Source: Bacteroidales bacterium
GTDB taxonomy: Bacteria > Bacteroidota > Bacteroidia > Bacteroidales > F082
Length of the DNA: 64,000 bases
Assembly: GCA_017427985.1 (NCBI GenBank)
Contig: JAFRRS010000004.1
Span: forward strand, 1 to 64,000
Direction: 5' to 3'
Part shown: positions 16,793-28,395 of the stretch, piece after piece
Layout: the number at the start of each line of letters is the position of its first letter
Numbering within the stretch: position 1 is the stretch's first letter
Position numbers and translations under genes: made by a program
The notes under the pieces: generated by a model
What the model saw: only the letters and a program-made list of their open reading frames with translations
What the model was told of the DNA's origin: nothing
The model's database searches: none

Positions 16793-18052
16793 CTACCTGT
16801 ATTTGTATGATGAATGTGGGAACTTCCTGTTACGCTCGACTTCAATCAGAGGAATGTTGATTGACGACGGCGACAATGTTATCGTATTGTCTCTCAACAC
16901 CTTCCAAAAAACATCCGAATTCGGTCCTTTGTCAGTGTTCGTCAAGACTATCAAAGTGCGGTCGTTGGTGTCGTCTCTGAAAAAGAACGAGCGATAGCCT
17001 TTCCACCATCCGAAATGGTAGAAACAGTTCTGGTGTTTGCGTGAGATGCGCCATCCGAAACCGTAATTGTCCTTGCGCTTTGAATATTTCGGGCTTCCTG
17101 GTTTGAAAGCCTCCGCCTGAACCGAATCTGGCACAAGCAGGCCGTAGTCGATTGCAACCCTGAACCGATACATGTCCTCCACATTGGAAAACATTATCTT
17201 GTCGCCTTTAACGCCGTTGAGATATTCGTTTTGCGCCCTACGGGGACGTTTGCGACCCACATAATAACCCTGAATACACTTGGGGAGATACAACGACACC
17301 ATAGTGTCGGTAGGCATATCGTAAATGTATGAGTCATCCATGCCCACAACATCAAAAAGATCCTCACGCATGAAATCCACGAACGACTTGCCAGACACGC
17401 GCTCAACTATGCTCGCAAGCAAAGCGTAGTTCACGTTGCAGTAATGGAAACCGTTGTCAGGCTTGAAATACGGGTCAGGCTTGTATTTTATATAACATTT
17501 TATCATGTCGTCATTTGTAAAAGGAATCTTCTTGTTCGACCAGTTTCTGTCTGCCAACGACTCGTATCTCGACAACCCTGAGCGATGTGTCAGCAACATG
17601 CGCGTGGTGATGCCTTCATAAGGAAACTCCGGAATATATTCCCTGATGTCAACGTCATAATCCAAAAGACCACGACTGTAAAGTATCATAATCGCCTCAG
17701 CGGTAAACATCTTCGACACCGAACTCAGCTGGAAAACATCATCGGTTTTTAACTCGCCTTTGCGTTTGGTCAAATCCCTCACGCCATACGATTTTTCAAG
17801 TACAATCCTGCCCTTCTCCGCAAAAAGCACAGTGCCGTTGAATGTCGTTTTTTTCTTCAGATTAGTGAAAGTCCTGTCCAAATACGCCGCTTTCCTGTCT
17901 AACGTTGATTTTCCCAAATCACGAAAAATCGAGTCAACATTGACAACAGGCCATTTCTCCACCTCCTCAGTCGACGGCAGCTTGTCGGTTTTCGACGAAC
18001 ATGAAACAAAAAATATTGAAAGAATAATTGCTAAAAACCTCGTTTTCATCAT
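16793..18052 (-). CDS. serine hydrolase lipoprotein (class C beta-lactamase family)
   Basis: A 419-residue exported lipoprotein: signal LAIILSIFFVSC with lipobox Cys. A beta-lactamase/PBP4-type domain follows, with the SxxK motif SVSK in QLSSVSKMF, the YxN-like YCNVN and a C-terminal HFG in FYHFGWWKGY. Such proteins are often esterases or D-Ala peptidases rather than antibiotic-hydrolysing enzymes. The start at 18052 (or the adjacent ATG at 18049) follows the -7 box TATATTTG at 18070-18077. The longer frame to 18124 starts upstream of the promoter. Confidence 0.85.
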   Translation of the reverse strand: MMKTRFLAIILSIFFVSCSSKTDKLPSTEEVEKWPVVNVDSIFRDLGKSTLDRKAAYLDRTFTNLKKKTTFNGTVLFAEKGRIVLEKSYGVRDLTKRKGELKTDDVFQLSSVSKMFTAEAIMILYSRGLLDYDVDIREYIPEFPYEGITTRMLLTHRSGLSRYESLADRNWSNKKIPFTNDDMIKCYIKYKPDPYFKPDNGFHYCNVNYALLASIVERVSGKSFVDFMREDLFDVVGMDDSYIYDMPTDTMVSLYLPKCIQGYYVGRKRPRRAQNEYLNGVKGDKIMFSNVEDMYRFRVAIDYGLLVPDSVQAEAFKPGSPKYSKRKDNYGFGWRISRKHQNCFYHFGWWKGYRSFFFRDDTNDRTLIVLTNTDKGPNSDVFWKVLRDNTITLSPSSINIPLIEVERNRKFPHSSYKYR

Positions 18053-18069
18053 ATTCAAAAAATATTCCG

Positions 18070-18097
18070 CAAATATACTATATTTTTTGTAATTTTG
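18070..18097. promoter_or_regulatory. divergent promoters (serine hydrolase / DEAD-box helicase)
   Basis: The minus strand has TATATTTG at 18070-18077 and the plus strand TAATTTTG at 18090-18097. The two -7 boxes lie 12 nt apart, so RNA polymerase can probably occupy only one at a time. Confidence 0.55.
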
Positions 18098-18115
18098 CAC
18101 CCTCAAAAATAATCT

Positions 18116-19957
<1,842 letters not shown>

Positions 19958-19967
19958 ACAACACTAA

Positions 19968-19995
19968 AAAAGGACGCATTTTCATGCGTCCTTTT
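19968..19995. terminator. terminator after the helicase (bidirectional)
   Basis: A 12-bp stem AAAAGGACGCAT / ATGCGTCCTTTT with loop TTTC. It sits between the convergent helicase and gldN, and its A/T ends can serve both directions. Confidence 0.85.
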
Positions 19996-20019
19996 CGTTT
20001 GAAATCTGGACTATTTCTA

Positions 20020-20841
20020 TTAGTACTCCCAAAGATTCTGTTCGAAATCAATGATTTCCTGTTTGATGCGTTCTGACTCCATCAATGCGTCTCTACCTTG
20101 GGCATACGATATGATTGTGCGATCGTATGGATTCTCCTCTTTGTAGATGTAACTATCAAACATTCTCAACATGAAAATCTGATCGTAATTAAGAGGTGCT
20201 CCGGCATTGCCACGATTGAAGAACTTTGATTTAGCCAGCAACTCACGTGTGGTGTCATTATATGAGACCCAAAACATTTGAGTGTATCTGTCTTCACCTT
20301 GCTTCTTCACTGGACCGATTGCAAGTATTCTAACCATCAACTGGCATCTTTGTTTGTCAAAATACCAATCCTCCATGATGTTTAGTCTTTCAAAGTCTTG
20401 CCAACGCACTTCACGCACTGAGTCGTTAATATCAGCATCCCAATAAGAATCGTCTGCATATAACCTTTCCCATGCATCATATTGGATTTCATTCTCTAAT
20501 TCATCTTTTTTAGCATTGAATGGATATACCTTAATTTCATCTTTTTTCCAAGCCTCAACCAAGATATCAATAAACCTTGTCCAATTATAATGTGTTTCAG
20601 TAGGATAATAGAACACCTGATTCATTTTTTGTCTGAAATCGATAGTGCGCCATATTCTTTTTCTCCACATTACATCAGCCTCTCGAATTGATGGATATTG
20701 CATTGGCCTGTAATAACCGGTTCCATCTTGCTTATATAATCCTTCATTAGGATTCTCATCCAATATTGACTGTGCGCTCACTTTTGTGTTTCCGCAAAAA
20801 CAAGCCACTATGAGAAACGCTATAGCAAATACTTTTTTCAT
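20020..20841 (-). CDS. gldN: type IX secretion / gliding protein GldN (PorN)
   Basis: A 273-residue periplasmic protein with a signal peptide (about 1-23, cleavage near KVSAQ). It has GldN features: ADVMWRKRIWRTIDFRQKMN, a Tyr/Trp-rich middle and a conserved C-terminal region. In the T9SS it joins the GldK lipoprotein to form the periplasmic ring under the outer membrane. It is the last gene of the minus-strand cluster, 4 nt after gldM. The order porP-K-L-M-N matches that of Porphyromonas gingivalis. Confidence 0.93.
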   Translation of the reverse strand: MKKVFAIAFLIVACFCGNTKVSAQSILDENPNEGLYKQDGTGYYRPMQYPSIREADVMWRKRIWRTIDFRQKMNQVFYYPTETHYNWTRFIDILVEAWKKDEIKVYPFNAKKDELENEIQYDAWERLYADDSYWDADINDSVREVRWQDFERLNIMEDWYFDKQRCQLMVRILAIGPVKKQGEDRYTQMFWVSYNDTTRELLAKSKFFNRGNAGAPLNYDQIFMLRMFDSYIYKEENPYDRTIISYAQGRDALMESERIKQEIIDFEQNLWEY

Positions 20842-20845
20842 TATT

Positions 20846-22582
20846 TTACTTGATATTGATAATTATACTCGACAAATCTACAACTTCACCATCAGGAGCC
20901 TTGGCCTTGATATTCTCAAAATAGAATCTCTGACCAGGATTCGACTCTCTAATATCTTTCTTAATCTGAGAATCAAAATCAGCTCCGTTTTTGGTAATAG
21001 GAGGTGTTGAGGTACCTTTAGAAGAATAACTGTATTTGTACGATACTATTGTGTATTCGAAGCCTCCGAAGTCAAAATCTTCCATTGTTGCTTCAACCTT
21101 ACCTGCTTCAATTAGCTTACCCTTTGAAACATCACCACCTTTAAAACCACCAATAGTAGCCTGTGGAAGCGGGACTTGCTTAACACGGAATTCCTCGTCT
21201 TTAAGAGTGATAGTCTTGCCGTCTTTTATAGCTGTTGCAAAAACATGCACTTTTTCTTTAACACTATTCGGCTTTATGATATACTCACCCTTGTTTCTGT
21301 CAGCCCTTACAACCTCACCACCTGTTACCTTAACAGAAATTTCATTTTGCTTGTAACCTGGAGCTGATACTGCAACAGGGTTTTCAAGACCTGAATACAT
21401 GATCATCATCTTGGTTGGAGCGATAGTTGCTGAAGGAGGTGCCACCATGTATGATGTGTGGAATGGATGGTATTCCACAGCACCAGTCTCAGGATTCTTC
21501 ATTTCAATAACACCAGCCACTTTCTGTTCACCAATATTTCTTCCCGGAATCTTGAGTTTTACAATACCTTTTTCGCTGTTCACTCTAACAGGTGTGCCTT
21601 TGTAATTATCGAAATTATCAATGCCCATACCATACTGGACATTAAACTCTCTTTCGGTATCCAAAGCAGCGATGAAAACTTCAGCTTCGAAATCCTGACC
21701 TTGTGTGATATAGTCGCTCTTCGGGAAGCATTTTGCCTCAAGGCTGTTGAATTTATAGTCGCCAGCGCCGATACTACCCATCAAAGCGGCGACAGCGTCA
21801 AACTCAGCTGTCTGGATATCACCCACAAACTGGTTGATGATAGCCACCTGAGCGGCAAACACAATGTGTGCGAAATTCTTCTCTTCCCAAGGAATAGATT
21901 CACCATTGGCATTCTTGAAAATTATCGGAGTTCCGTCTCTTCTCTTATCAGTCATAAGACTGACACGTGAAGCATAGTCTTTCACTCCTGCTGATTCCAT
22001 TGTCTCGACTAACCAATTACGGTAATTATCGATTCTATTCTTAAGCTCTTCACCCTTGCCTTTGTTAATCATCAAATCATAAGGTGCATCGTAATTATCC
22101 TTATTGCCGAAATTAGAAACTTTCAAACTGACAAAAACACGACGAGCATTTAAATCCAATCTTTGTCTAAACTTGACATATTTATATTTATCTCTCTCAT
22201 AATCCGGATCTTTAGGGTCAAGTTTATCATCAATTGTATTCAGAAGTTCATCTTCAGTCTTTTTTTCGACTTGTAACGCCATCGGTATCAATATTTCCTT
22301 TTCAATGAAATTGACTATTGTATCGGTTTTGGCGCGAATTTCCAGAGCTTTCTCCCAATACAGATGGGTCTTGACAGAGTCCATCACGAATTGCTCTTGG
22401 AACAAGTCATACTGGTTGTTGATTTTTCTGGTAATACTACCGTTTGTCCTTTGCTGACCGTCGCTCACGTTGGCGAAAGCATCAAGAATATCAGCAGAGA
22501 CGTTCATGGCCAACAATGCGGTATAGACCAAATACATCATACCGATCATCTTTTGCCTTGGTGTTTCTTTTGCTCCTGACAT
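20846..22582 (-). CDS. gldM: type IX secretion / gliding motor protein GldM (PorM)
   Basis: A 578-residue protein. A single membrane helix near the N terminus (MIGMMYLVYTALLAMNVSA, about 11-29) is followed by a long periplasmic part with successive beta domains. GldM forms the shaft that couples the GldL proton channel in the inner membrane to the GldK/N ring. Size and the opening MSGAKETPRQKMIGMMYLVY are typical of the family. Spacing to gldL is 51 nt. Confidence 0.95.
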   Translation of the reverse strand: MSGAKETPRQKMIGMMYLVYTALLAMNVSADILDAFANVSDGQQRTNGSITRKINNQYDLFQEQFVMDSVKTHLYWEKALEIRAKTDTIVNFIEKEILIPMALQVEKKTEDELLNTIDDKLDPKDPDYERDKYKYVKFRQRLDLNARRVFVSLKVSNFGNKDNYDAPYDLMINKGKGEELKNRIDNYRNWLVETMESAGVKDYASRVSLMTDKRRDGTPIIFKNANGESIPWEEKNFAHIVFAAQVAIINQFVGDIQTAEFDAVAALMGSIGAGDYKFNSLEAKCFPKSDYITQGQDFEAEVFIAALDTEREFNVQYGMGIDNFDNYKGTPVRVNSEKGIVKLKIPGRNIGEQKVAGVIEMKNPETGAVEYHPFHTSYMVAPPSATIAPTKMMIMYSGLENPVAVSAPGYKQNEISVKVTGGEVVRADRNKGEYIIKPNSVKEKVHVFATAIKDGKTITLKDEEFRVKQVPLPQATIGGFKGGDVSKGKLIEAGKVEATMEDFDFGGFEYTIVSYKYSYSSKGTSTPPITKNGADFDSQIKKDIRESNPGQRFYFENIKAKAPDGEVVDLSSIIINIK

Positions 22583-22633
22583 ATCTAAATCTTTTTAAAG
22601 TTAGTTAATAAAATTTATTTTAGCAAAAGACAT

Positions 22634-23386
22634 TTAGGCCTTGATGTTCATTGCATTGAGCATGTTACCGTAAACGGTGTTCATTGCTGTCATGCGTTTT
22701 GACAAATCAGTAATTTGATGATTTAAATTATCCTGTTGTGTTGCTGATGCATTTACTTTCTCAATATAGAGAGCCATTGTGTCGTTCAGCTTCTTGTTTG
22801 TTTCTGAAACAGCTGATGTGCTTGTTGTTGATTTTGCAACCTCCATATCGAGTGCCATCACTGATTCTGAAGCCTTGTTCATAGCTCTTGTATAGTTGCT
22901 TGTAGCATTTACAGCCTCGCTCACGTCGGCGATCTTGCCAGCGTTTTCGCTGAGTTTGTTCAAGCCATTGCTGAGTTTCTCCAATGTTGAAGCGTTGATG
23001 TTGGCTTTTTCAAACATCTCGTCGAGTTTTTCTGTAACAGCGTCTTTGCTTCCAGTATTAGTTGAAACAGGTCTTGATGTTGCACCTGGAGCTGGTTTTT
23101 CAGGTTTCTTGACATCGCCTTCACCATGATACATTTCCCAAAGTTCAGGATAGACCAAACTCCAATCCGGTTCCGGATGTAACGGTTCGAATGCTGAGAA
23201 GAAGAAAATGATAGCTTCTGTGACCAAACCGAGGGTCAACATGATGTTAGGAAGACCCAAGTTGAAAAAGTCAACGTGTGTCAATTTGAACAAAGCACCA
23301 ATCATAACGATTGTAGCACCGAAACCATAAAGCTTAGCCATAAAATTCTTATAGCCCTTGCTTTCAACTAATTCACTAATTTTCAT
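22634..23386 (-). CDS. gldL: type IX secretion / gliding motor protein GldL (PorL)
   Basis: A 250-residue inner-membrane protein with two helices (about 18-37 and 46-66) and a long cytoplasmic tail with helical heptad character. Glu57 lies inside the second helix, as expected for the proton-conducting acid of the GldLM motor. The sequence FEPLHPEPDWSLVYPEL after helix 2 is a family hallmark. The gene lies between gldK and gldM. Confidence 0.94.
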   Translation of the reverse strand: MKISELVESKGYKNFMAKLYGFGATIVMIGALFKLTHVDFFNLGLPNIMLTLGLVTEAIIFFFSAFEPLHPEPDWSLVYPELWEMYHGEGDVKKPEKPAPGATSRPVSTNTGSKDAVTEKLDEMFEKANINASTLEKLSNGLNKLSENAGKIADVSEAVNATSNYTRAMNKASESVMALDMEVAKSTTSTSAVSETNKKLNDTMALYIEKVNASATQQDNLNHQITDLSKRMTAMNTVYGNMLNAMNIKA

Positions 23387-23432
23387 ACTTGAAAGATTTT
23401 TAAAATATTTTTAACCTAGTTTATATTAAATT

Positions 23433-24797
23433 TCATTTATAGATTCTTGACATATATTTTGGGTTGTCACCCTTTTGTCTGCCAAGGTACTCCTGCACAC
23501 AGCGGAATCCGATATAGCATTTTGCCGTATCCTGGTATTCGTAGGTACGTGTGTTAACCTGCAGATAATACGCAATGTCTTTCCATGAACCGCCGCGCAC
23601 CACTTTTCTCTTCATGATAGGGTCGTCGGTTGGAGCTGCGTTATATTGGTTGTCAGGGTTCAGATCCCAAGTGAAGTTGAATGACTCAGGGTCGAATGCT
23701 GACGATGTCCATTCTGCCACGTTACCTGACATATCGTAGAGACCCCAGTCGTTTGGCGGGAAGTGTGCCACGATGATTGTTGTGATGCCGCCGTCACCGG
23801 TATAGTCACCACGGAGAGGTTTGAAGTTGGCTCTGAGACAGCCTTTTTCATTACGTGTGTAAGGACCGCCCCAAGGATACGGGTTGAGTTGGTGACCACC
23901 GCGTGCCGCCCATTCCCATTCTGTCTCGGTAGGCAGACGGAACTCGGCAATTGGCAGACCGCCATGTTTGTACATATAGTCGTTGAGCTTGTTGGTACGC
24001 CACACACAGAAAGCGCGTGCCTGGCTCCAGTTGACGCCAACAACAGGATAGTGGTCGTATGAAGGATGCCAGAAATAAGCTCTTGTCAAAGGCTCGTTAT
24101 AAGAATAAGCGTAGTCGTGAATCCATGACAAAGTGTCCGGGTAGACGTTGATGTCGTCGCTGTGGATATAGACGGAACGGTCTGTCATACCCTGAGGACG
24201 GTCGGCGAAAGATGCATTATGATAGTCGGCGCCATCTCTAAACTCTTTTTTTGCAGCAGCCTGGAGGTCAATCCAACTGTAATGGAAGATGAGTTTTCTC
24301 GCATCGATTTCCTTTTTCCTGTAATAACGCTCATGTTCTGGGAGGAACATTGATTCAACAGCTTCCAACTCATTGTCTTCGAGGTTGTTCCATCTGATTT
24401 TCTCGTCCCAGTTAAGGAACGGAGGATCAATATCATTACCTTTTTTGTCCTTGGTTATGAGATATTTGTCTGGATTTACCTCACCAAGCAAGATACGAGC
24501 AATAGAATCGCGAACATAATAAACAAACTCACGATATTCGTTGTTGGTAATCTCTGTTTCATCCATGTAGAACGAAGACACGGAAACAGTTCTAGGTTGG
24601 GTAAGGAAACCTGCTGTTACATCCTGACCGCCAACGCCCATGTTAAAGCTTCCCATTGGAACAAACACCATGCCGTATGGATCCGGTTGGTCGAATGGCT
24701 TCGTTTTCTTCCTCACGCCCACCAATTCCCCGCTATTGCTGTTGCCACAGCCAACCAAAAACACTGCAATTAGGCTTATCAACAAAAACTTTTTCAT
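23433..24797 (-). CDS. gldK: type IX secretion lipoprotein GldK (PorK)
   Basis: A 454-residue lipoprotein: signal LLISLIAVFLVGCGN with lipobox Cys17, then a formylglycine-generating-enzyme-like domain (VPMGSFNMG, AEFRLPTETEWEWAARGG, LYDMSGNVAEW, VRGGSWKD, YIGFRCV). GldK uses this fold structurally, forming the outer-membrane-attached ring with GldN. The 143-nt gap to the upstream porP is AT-rich and may hold an extra promoter. Confidence 0.94.
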   Translation of the reverse strand: MKKFLLISLIAVFLVGCGNSNSGELVGVRKKTKPFDQPDPYGMVFVPMGSFNMGVGGQDVTAGFLTQPRTVSVSSFYMDETEITNNEYREFVYYVRDSIARILLGEVNPDKYLITKDKKGNDIDPPFLNWDEKIRWNNLEDNELEAVESMFLPEHERYYRKKEIDARKLIFHYSWIDLQAAAKKEFRDGADYHNASFADRPQGMTDRSVYIHSDDINVYPDTLSWIHDYAYSYNEPLTRAYFWHPSYDHYPVVGVNWSQARAFCVWRTNKLNDYMYKHGGLPIAEFRLPTETEWEWAARGGHQLNPYPWGGPYTRNEKGCLRANFKPLRGDYTGDGGITTIIVAHFPPNDWGLYDMSGNVAEWTSSAFDPESFNFTWDLNPDNQYNAAPTDDPIMKRKVVRGGSWKDIAYYLQVNTRTYEYQDTAKCYIGFRCVQEYLGRQKGDNPKYMSRIYK

Positions 24798-24940
24798 CTT
24801 ATATTCGTTATAATTTTATATATTTTTACCTCTCAAAAACTTATAAAAAATACTATCAAAAAAAAGTGTTCAAAATTAAATATTTTTTCATTATACCCGA
24901 CAAAAGATTTTTTAATTTTATTAACAATCTTCATCAAAAA

Positions 24941-25903
24941 TCATAAGTATCTGATACTCCGATAGATACGTGGTGATTTTTCAAGGTCAAGCTTGAAAAT
25001 ATAGCTCACTGACACCTCATGAGAGCCCGAAAGTTTGAGTCCCATGGTATTTATATCATACGCGTATGACACCTGAACACCCTTCACAACGAACCCAACC
25101 AACAAGTCTACCGACTCCTGATACCTGTAGTTAACGCCGAAACTAAACTTATTATTGTACCACAATCTCGAACCTATGTTAAATTGCGTCGATGCGATAT
25201 CGCTGAGAATCAACATCGAGGGATTCAGCATGAATTTCGGATTGTCGAAATGGTATTCATATCCTGCGGCAAGGTATAAAGTGCGGTCGCCCACGAAGCT
25301 CGCACTTGACGAAGCTTTTCCTTCAAGCGCCTTTCCCTTTGCTTCAAGCAGACTTGTTGTGGAGGCCGCCACATAGAACGTTTCAGGAACCATGTAGAAC
25401 AATCCGAAGTTAAAATCGAAAAGCATATCGCTCTGGCTGCCTTTCGGGATGACAGGGTCGTTGTCGTTCAATGGTTTGGCTTTCGAAAAGTCGACGCTTC
25501 TGTTGTTGAAACTAAACGCCAGACCTATACCCAACGTGCCCATGCCAAGATCCAAATGATATGAATAGCCAAGGTTTACCCCAATATTGTCCTCAAAACC
25601 GAGCTGGTCTTTCATAAGCGACATACCAACACCGCCACCGATAACCTTTATCGGGAGGTCGGCAGAAGCGAAGAAAGTAACCGGCGAAACAACCTCGCCC
25701 GTCACGTTGTCTTTGAAGCCTGTCCACTGGTTTCTATACAAACCCATGGCGTTAACTCCTTCACTCATACCATAATAACCCGGATTTATGATGGCGTATG
25801 AATTACTGTAATTGGTGAATATCGGCACCTGCTGAGCCTCAAGCACATCAGCAGCCAACACCGCAAAACAAAATAGCAATATGTTTATTACTTTTTTCAC
25901 CAA
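24941..25903 (-). CDS. porP: PorP/SprF family type IX outer membrane protein
   Basis: A 320-residue protein: signal peptide (about 1-23, ending LEAQ), conserved QVPIFTNYSNSYAIINPGYYG, and beta strands running to a C-terminal SVSYIFKLDLEKSP. PorP/SprF proteins are outer-membrane barrels needed for T9SS function or for surface attachment of particular cargo. As the first gene of the porP-KLMN cluster, it is most likely the core PorP rather than a cargo-linked paralogue. Confidence 0.9.
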   Translation of the reverse strand: MVKKVINILLFCFAVLAADVLEAQQVPIFTNYSNSYAIINPGYYGMSEGVNAMGLYRNQWTGFKDNVTGEVVSPVTFFASADLPIKVIGGGVGMSLMKDQLGFEDNIGVNLGYSYHLDLGMGTLGIGLAFSFNNRSVDFSKAKPLNDNDPVIPKGSQSDMLFDFNFGLFYMVPETFYVAASTTSLLEAKGKALEGKASSSASFVGDRTLYLAAGYEYHFDNPKFMLNPSMLILSDIASTQFNIGSRLWYNNKFSFGVNYRYQESVDLLVGFVVKGVQVSYAYDINTMGLKLSGSHEVSVSYIFKLDLEKSPRIYRSIRYL

Positions 25904-26008
25904 AATACAATTATATTTTTCCGTAACGCTTCTGTTTTTGATTTATTGTTTAAAAATAAAAGTTTTCAACATTTTTTCAACATTTACACCTTATTAATAT
26001 TAATAGCA

Positions 26009-27448
26009 TCATCGCAAAAGCCTGATAATATCATTTCCGTTGGCATAAATTAGCAGCAGCAAAAGGAAGATAAACCCAATCATTGTTGCTCTTTCGAGGA
26101 ATTTGTCGCTCGGCTTGCGTCGTGTCACCACCTCCCAGATGAGGAACAGCACGTGTCCGCCGTCGAGACCAGGTATCGGAAGGATGTTCATTACCGCAAG
26201 GATTATCGACAGGAATGCCGTGAGTCTCCAGAACTGTTCCCATATGAATTTGTCGGGGAAGATGCTTCCGATTGTTATGAATCCGCCAAGGTTTTCGTAT
26301 GCGCCGGTGCTCGGGGTGAATATGAGTTTCAGCTGTTTCCAGTAGTCGCTCAGCTCCTTTCCTGTTTTCTTGAATCCTCTCGGAATCGACTGCCAGAAAG
26401 TGTATTCTATCGTCGAAACCTGAAGCGTCTGGGCTTGGAAAACGCCAATTGTCGCGTCGGAAGCCACATGCACGACCAATGTCATTGTGTCGTTGTCGCG
26501 CACCAGCTTCAAATCAACGTCATTGTCGCGATAATCGCCTATAACTCTTTTGAACTCATGGAAATAAGGTGTTTCCACATCATTGATTCCGATAATCATA
26601 TCGTTTTGAAGCACGCCAGCCTTCTGCGCATTTGAGCCCACGGAGAAGCCGCCCACAACGAAAGGCGTTCTCACTCCTATCATCATTGAAGGATTCTTAA
26701 GTATCTGATTCACAGCTGATTCAGGCAGTTCCACCTTCACATTCTGTCCGTTGCGCTCCACATCGATATAATTGACATCTTCAAGGATAAGCGCCATTGG
26801 AATCTGGTAAAAATCCTCAATATATTTTCCGTCGACCGACAAAATCTTGTCGCCGTCACGCAGTCCGATATTATAACCGATACTGTCAACAGTGATGCCG
26901 TATTTATTGACTTCCGCTGTTGAGACGTAGCTTTCGCCATAGCTCGCGATGAGTCCGATATAAATCAGAATTGCGAGAATCACGTTCATGCAGACGCCGC
27001 CAATCATGATGATGAGGCGTTGCCAAGCCGGTTTCGTCCTGAACTCCCACGGCTGCGGGTCCTGTGCCATCTGCGCCTCGTCCATCGACTCGTCGATCAT
27101 GCCGGCAATCTTGCAATAACCGCCAAGCGGCACCCATCCGAGACCGAACTCGGTGTTGTCTTCTGCCCTGCGCCAGTCGTCTTCAGGCAAGGTGTTAAGG
27201 TCTATCGGTTCGTATTTGTCACCGTTTTTCACATATTTTTCAGGCTCATTTTTGCAGAAAAACTTAAACTGCCACCTTCCGTTTACTTTTTTACATCTGA
27301 AAATTGAGAATTTCCAGTCGAAAAACATATAGAATTTCTCAACCCTCACACCAAAGGCGCGGGACGCTATGAAATGCCCGAATTCATGAATAATCACAAG
27401 GATTGAGAGAGCTAATAAAAACTGCAATATCTTTATAAAAACCACCAT
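26009..27448 (-). CDS. rseP: RseP site-2 zinc metalloprotease
   Basis: A 479-residue intramembrane protease: HEFGH (His21, Glu22, His25) in the first helix, two PDZ-like regions in the middle and PIPGLDGGHVLF near the C terminus supplying the third metal ligand. It cuts membrane-embedded anti-sigma factors and remnant signal peptides. A charged insert at about 45-95 is longer than in E. coli RseP, as in other Bacteroidota. No sigma/anti-sigma pair is in the window. Confidence 0.95.
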   Translation of the reverse strand: MVVFIKILQFLLALSILVIIHEFGHFIASRAFGVRVEKFYMFFDWKFSIFRCKKVNGRWQFKFFCKNEPEKYVKNGDKYEPIDLNTLPEDDWRRAEDNTEFGLGWVPLGGYCKIAGMIDESMDEAQMAQDPQPWEFRTKPAWQRLIIMIGGVCMNVILAILIYIGLIASYGESYVSTAEVNKYGITVDSIGYNIGLRDGDKILSVDGKYIEDFYQIPMALILEDVNYIDVERNGQNVKVELPESAVNQILKNPSMMIGVRTPFVVGGFSVGSNAQKAGVLQNDMIIGINDVETPYFHEFKRVIGDYRDNDVDLKLVRDNDTMTLVVHVASDATIGVFQAQTLQVSTIEYTFWQSIPRGFKKTGKELSDYWKQLKLIFTPSTGAYENLGGFITIGSIFPDKFIWEQFWRLTAFLSIILAVMNILPIPGLDGGHVLFLIWEVVTRRKPSDKFLERATMIGFIFLLLLLIYANGNDIIRLLR

Positions 27449-27501
27449 TTTCCTTTAAAATAATTTCAGCCTGCAAAGATAGTGAAAAACCTGATTGGAA
27501 A

Positions 27502-28374
27502 TCAATTTATTTCAAAAGAAATATAATCTTCGGGGTTGAGAGCCCTTCCTTGGAACCAAAGCTCGAAATGCAGATGCTGTCCTGTCGAGGTGCTTCCGCC
27601 GCCGCCGATGATGGCGATGGCGTCGCCAGCTTTCACGAGGTCGCCTTCCTGACAAAGCAGAGCCGAGTTGTGTTTGTACAACGACAACAGGTTCTTATCA
27701 TGTTGAATACCAATGACATAACCACTTTCGACGCTCCATCCCGAGAATATCACCGTACCGTCGGCTATCGACTTGATAACAGCATCGACATTTGCCACCA
27801 CATCGATGCCAAAATGCTTGTTGTTGCTGTTGAAATGATTGGTTACCAGTCCGTTGACAGGCACAAAAAACGTCGGCATGTCGGATTTGTCGGTAGAGTT
27901 CAAAAATGGTGAGCCGAAGAGATTATATTGCGTCTCCGCCTCAAACTGCAGACGGAAAATGCTGTCGTTTTCCGATTTCAACATGCTGTTTTTAGTCACG
28001 TTAGGCTTGTTGATGTCGATATGCGACATCGCCTGAATGCTGTCATTTGGTATCTCGTCGTTGATTATGCGTTTGATGTTTTTGATGTACAAGTCTTTCT
28101 GGCGGAACACCTCTTCGAGGGAGTCAGCGCGACGCTCGATGTTGTAAATCCTACGGTCCAATGTCACATCGGTGTATCCGGGAATCATCTCCCTTAGGGA
28201 TGTGAAGAAAATAAGACAAGTGGTGCCGGCTACAAGAACCAGCGAGTATATCACGACCATCATCGTAATTCTCATCTTACTCATGTTGAATCCACCCTTC
28301 TCCTCGTAGGTTTCGGGGTGCACGATGATGATTTTGAATTTGCTCTTAAAGTTTTTAAACCAATTGTTTTTCAT
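27502..28374 (-). CDS. M23-family (LytM-type) peptidase
   Basis: A 290-residue protein with a cytoplasmic basic N terminus, a membrane helix (about 34-60), a helical stalk (about 70-125) and a C-terminal M23 domain. Zinc-binding motifs are HFGIDVVA and GQHLHFELW, both intact, so it may be an active peptidoglycan endopeptidase. The GGGGSTSTGQHLHFE block is diagnostic. It lies between rseP and the acyltransferase gene on the same strand, with gaps of 53 and 21 nt. Confidence 0.92.
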   Translation of the reverse strand: MKNNWFKNFKSKFKIIIVHPETYEEKGGFNMSKMRITMMVVIYSLVLVAGTTCLIFFTSLREMIPGYTDVTLDRRIYNIERRADSLEEVFRQKDLYIKNIKRIINDEIPNDSIQAMSHIDINKPNVTKNSMLKSENDSIFRLQFEAETQYNLFGSPFLNSTDKSDMPTFFVPVNGLVTNHFNSNNKHFGIDVVANVDAVIKSIADGTVIFSGWSVESGYVIGIQHDKNLLSLYKHNSALLCQEGDLVKAGDAIAIIGGGGSTSTGQHLHFELWFQGRALNPEDYISFEIN

Positions 28375-28395
28375 ATATATTTTTCAGAAAAATTA

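Noticed and set aside
17230-17252. CCCTACGGGGACG in the serine hydrolase gene as another palindrome copy
   Set aside because: The sequence 28 bp upstream and downstream does not form the matching arm, so only a short chance match remains.
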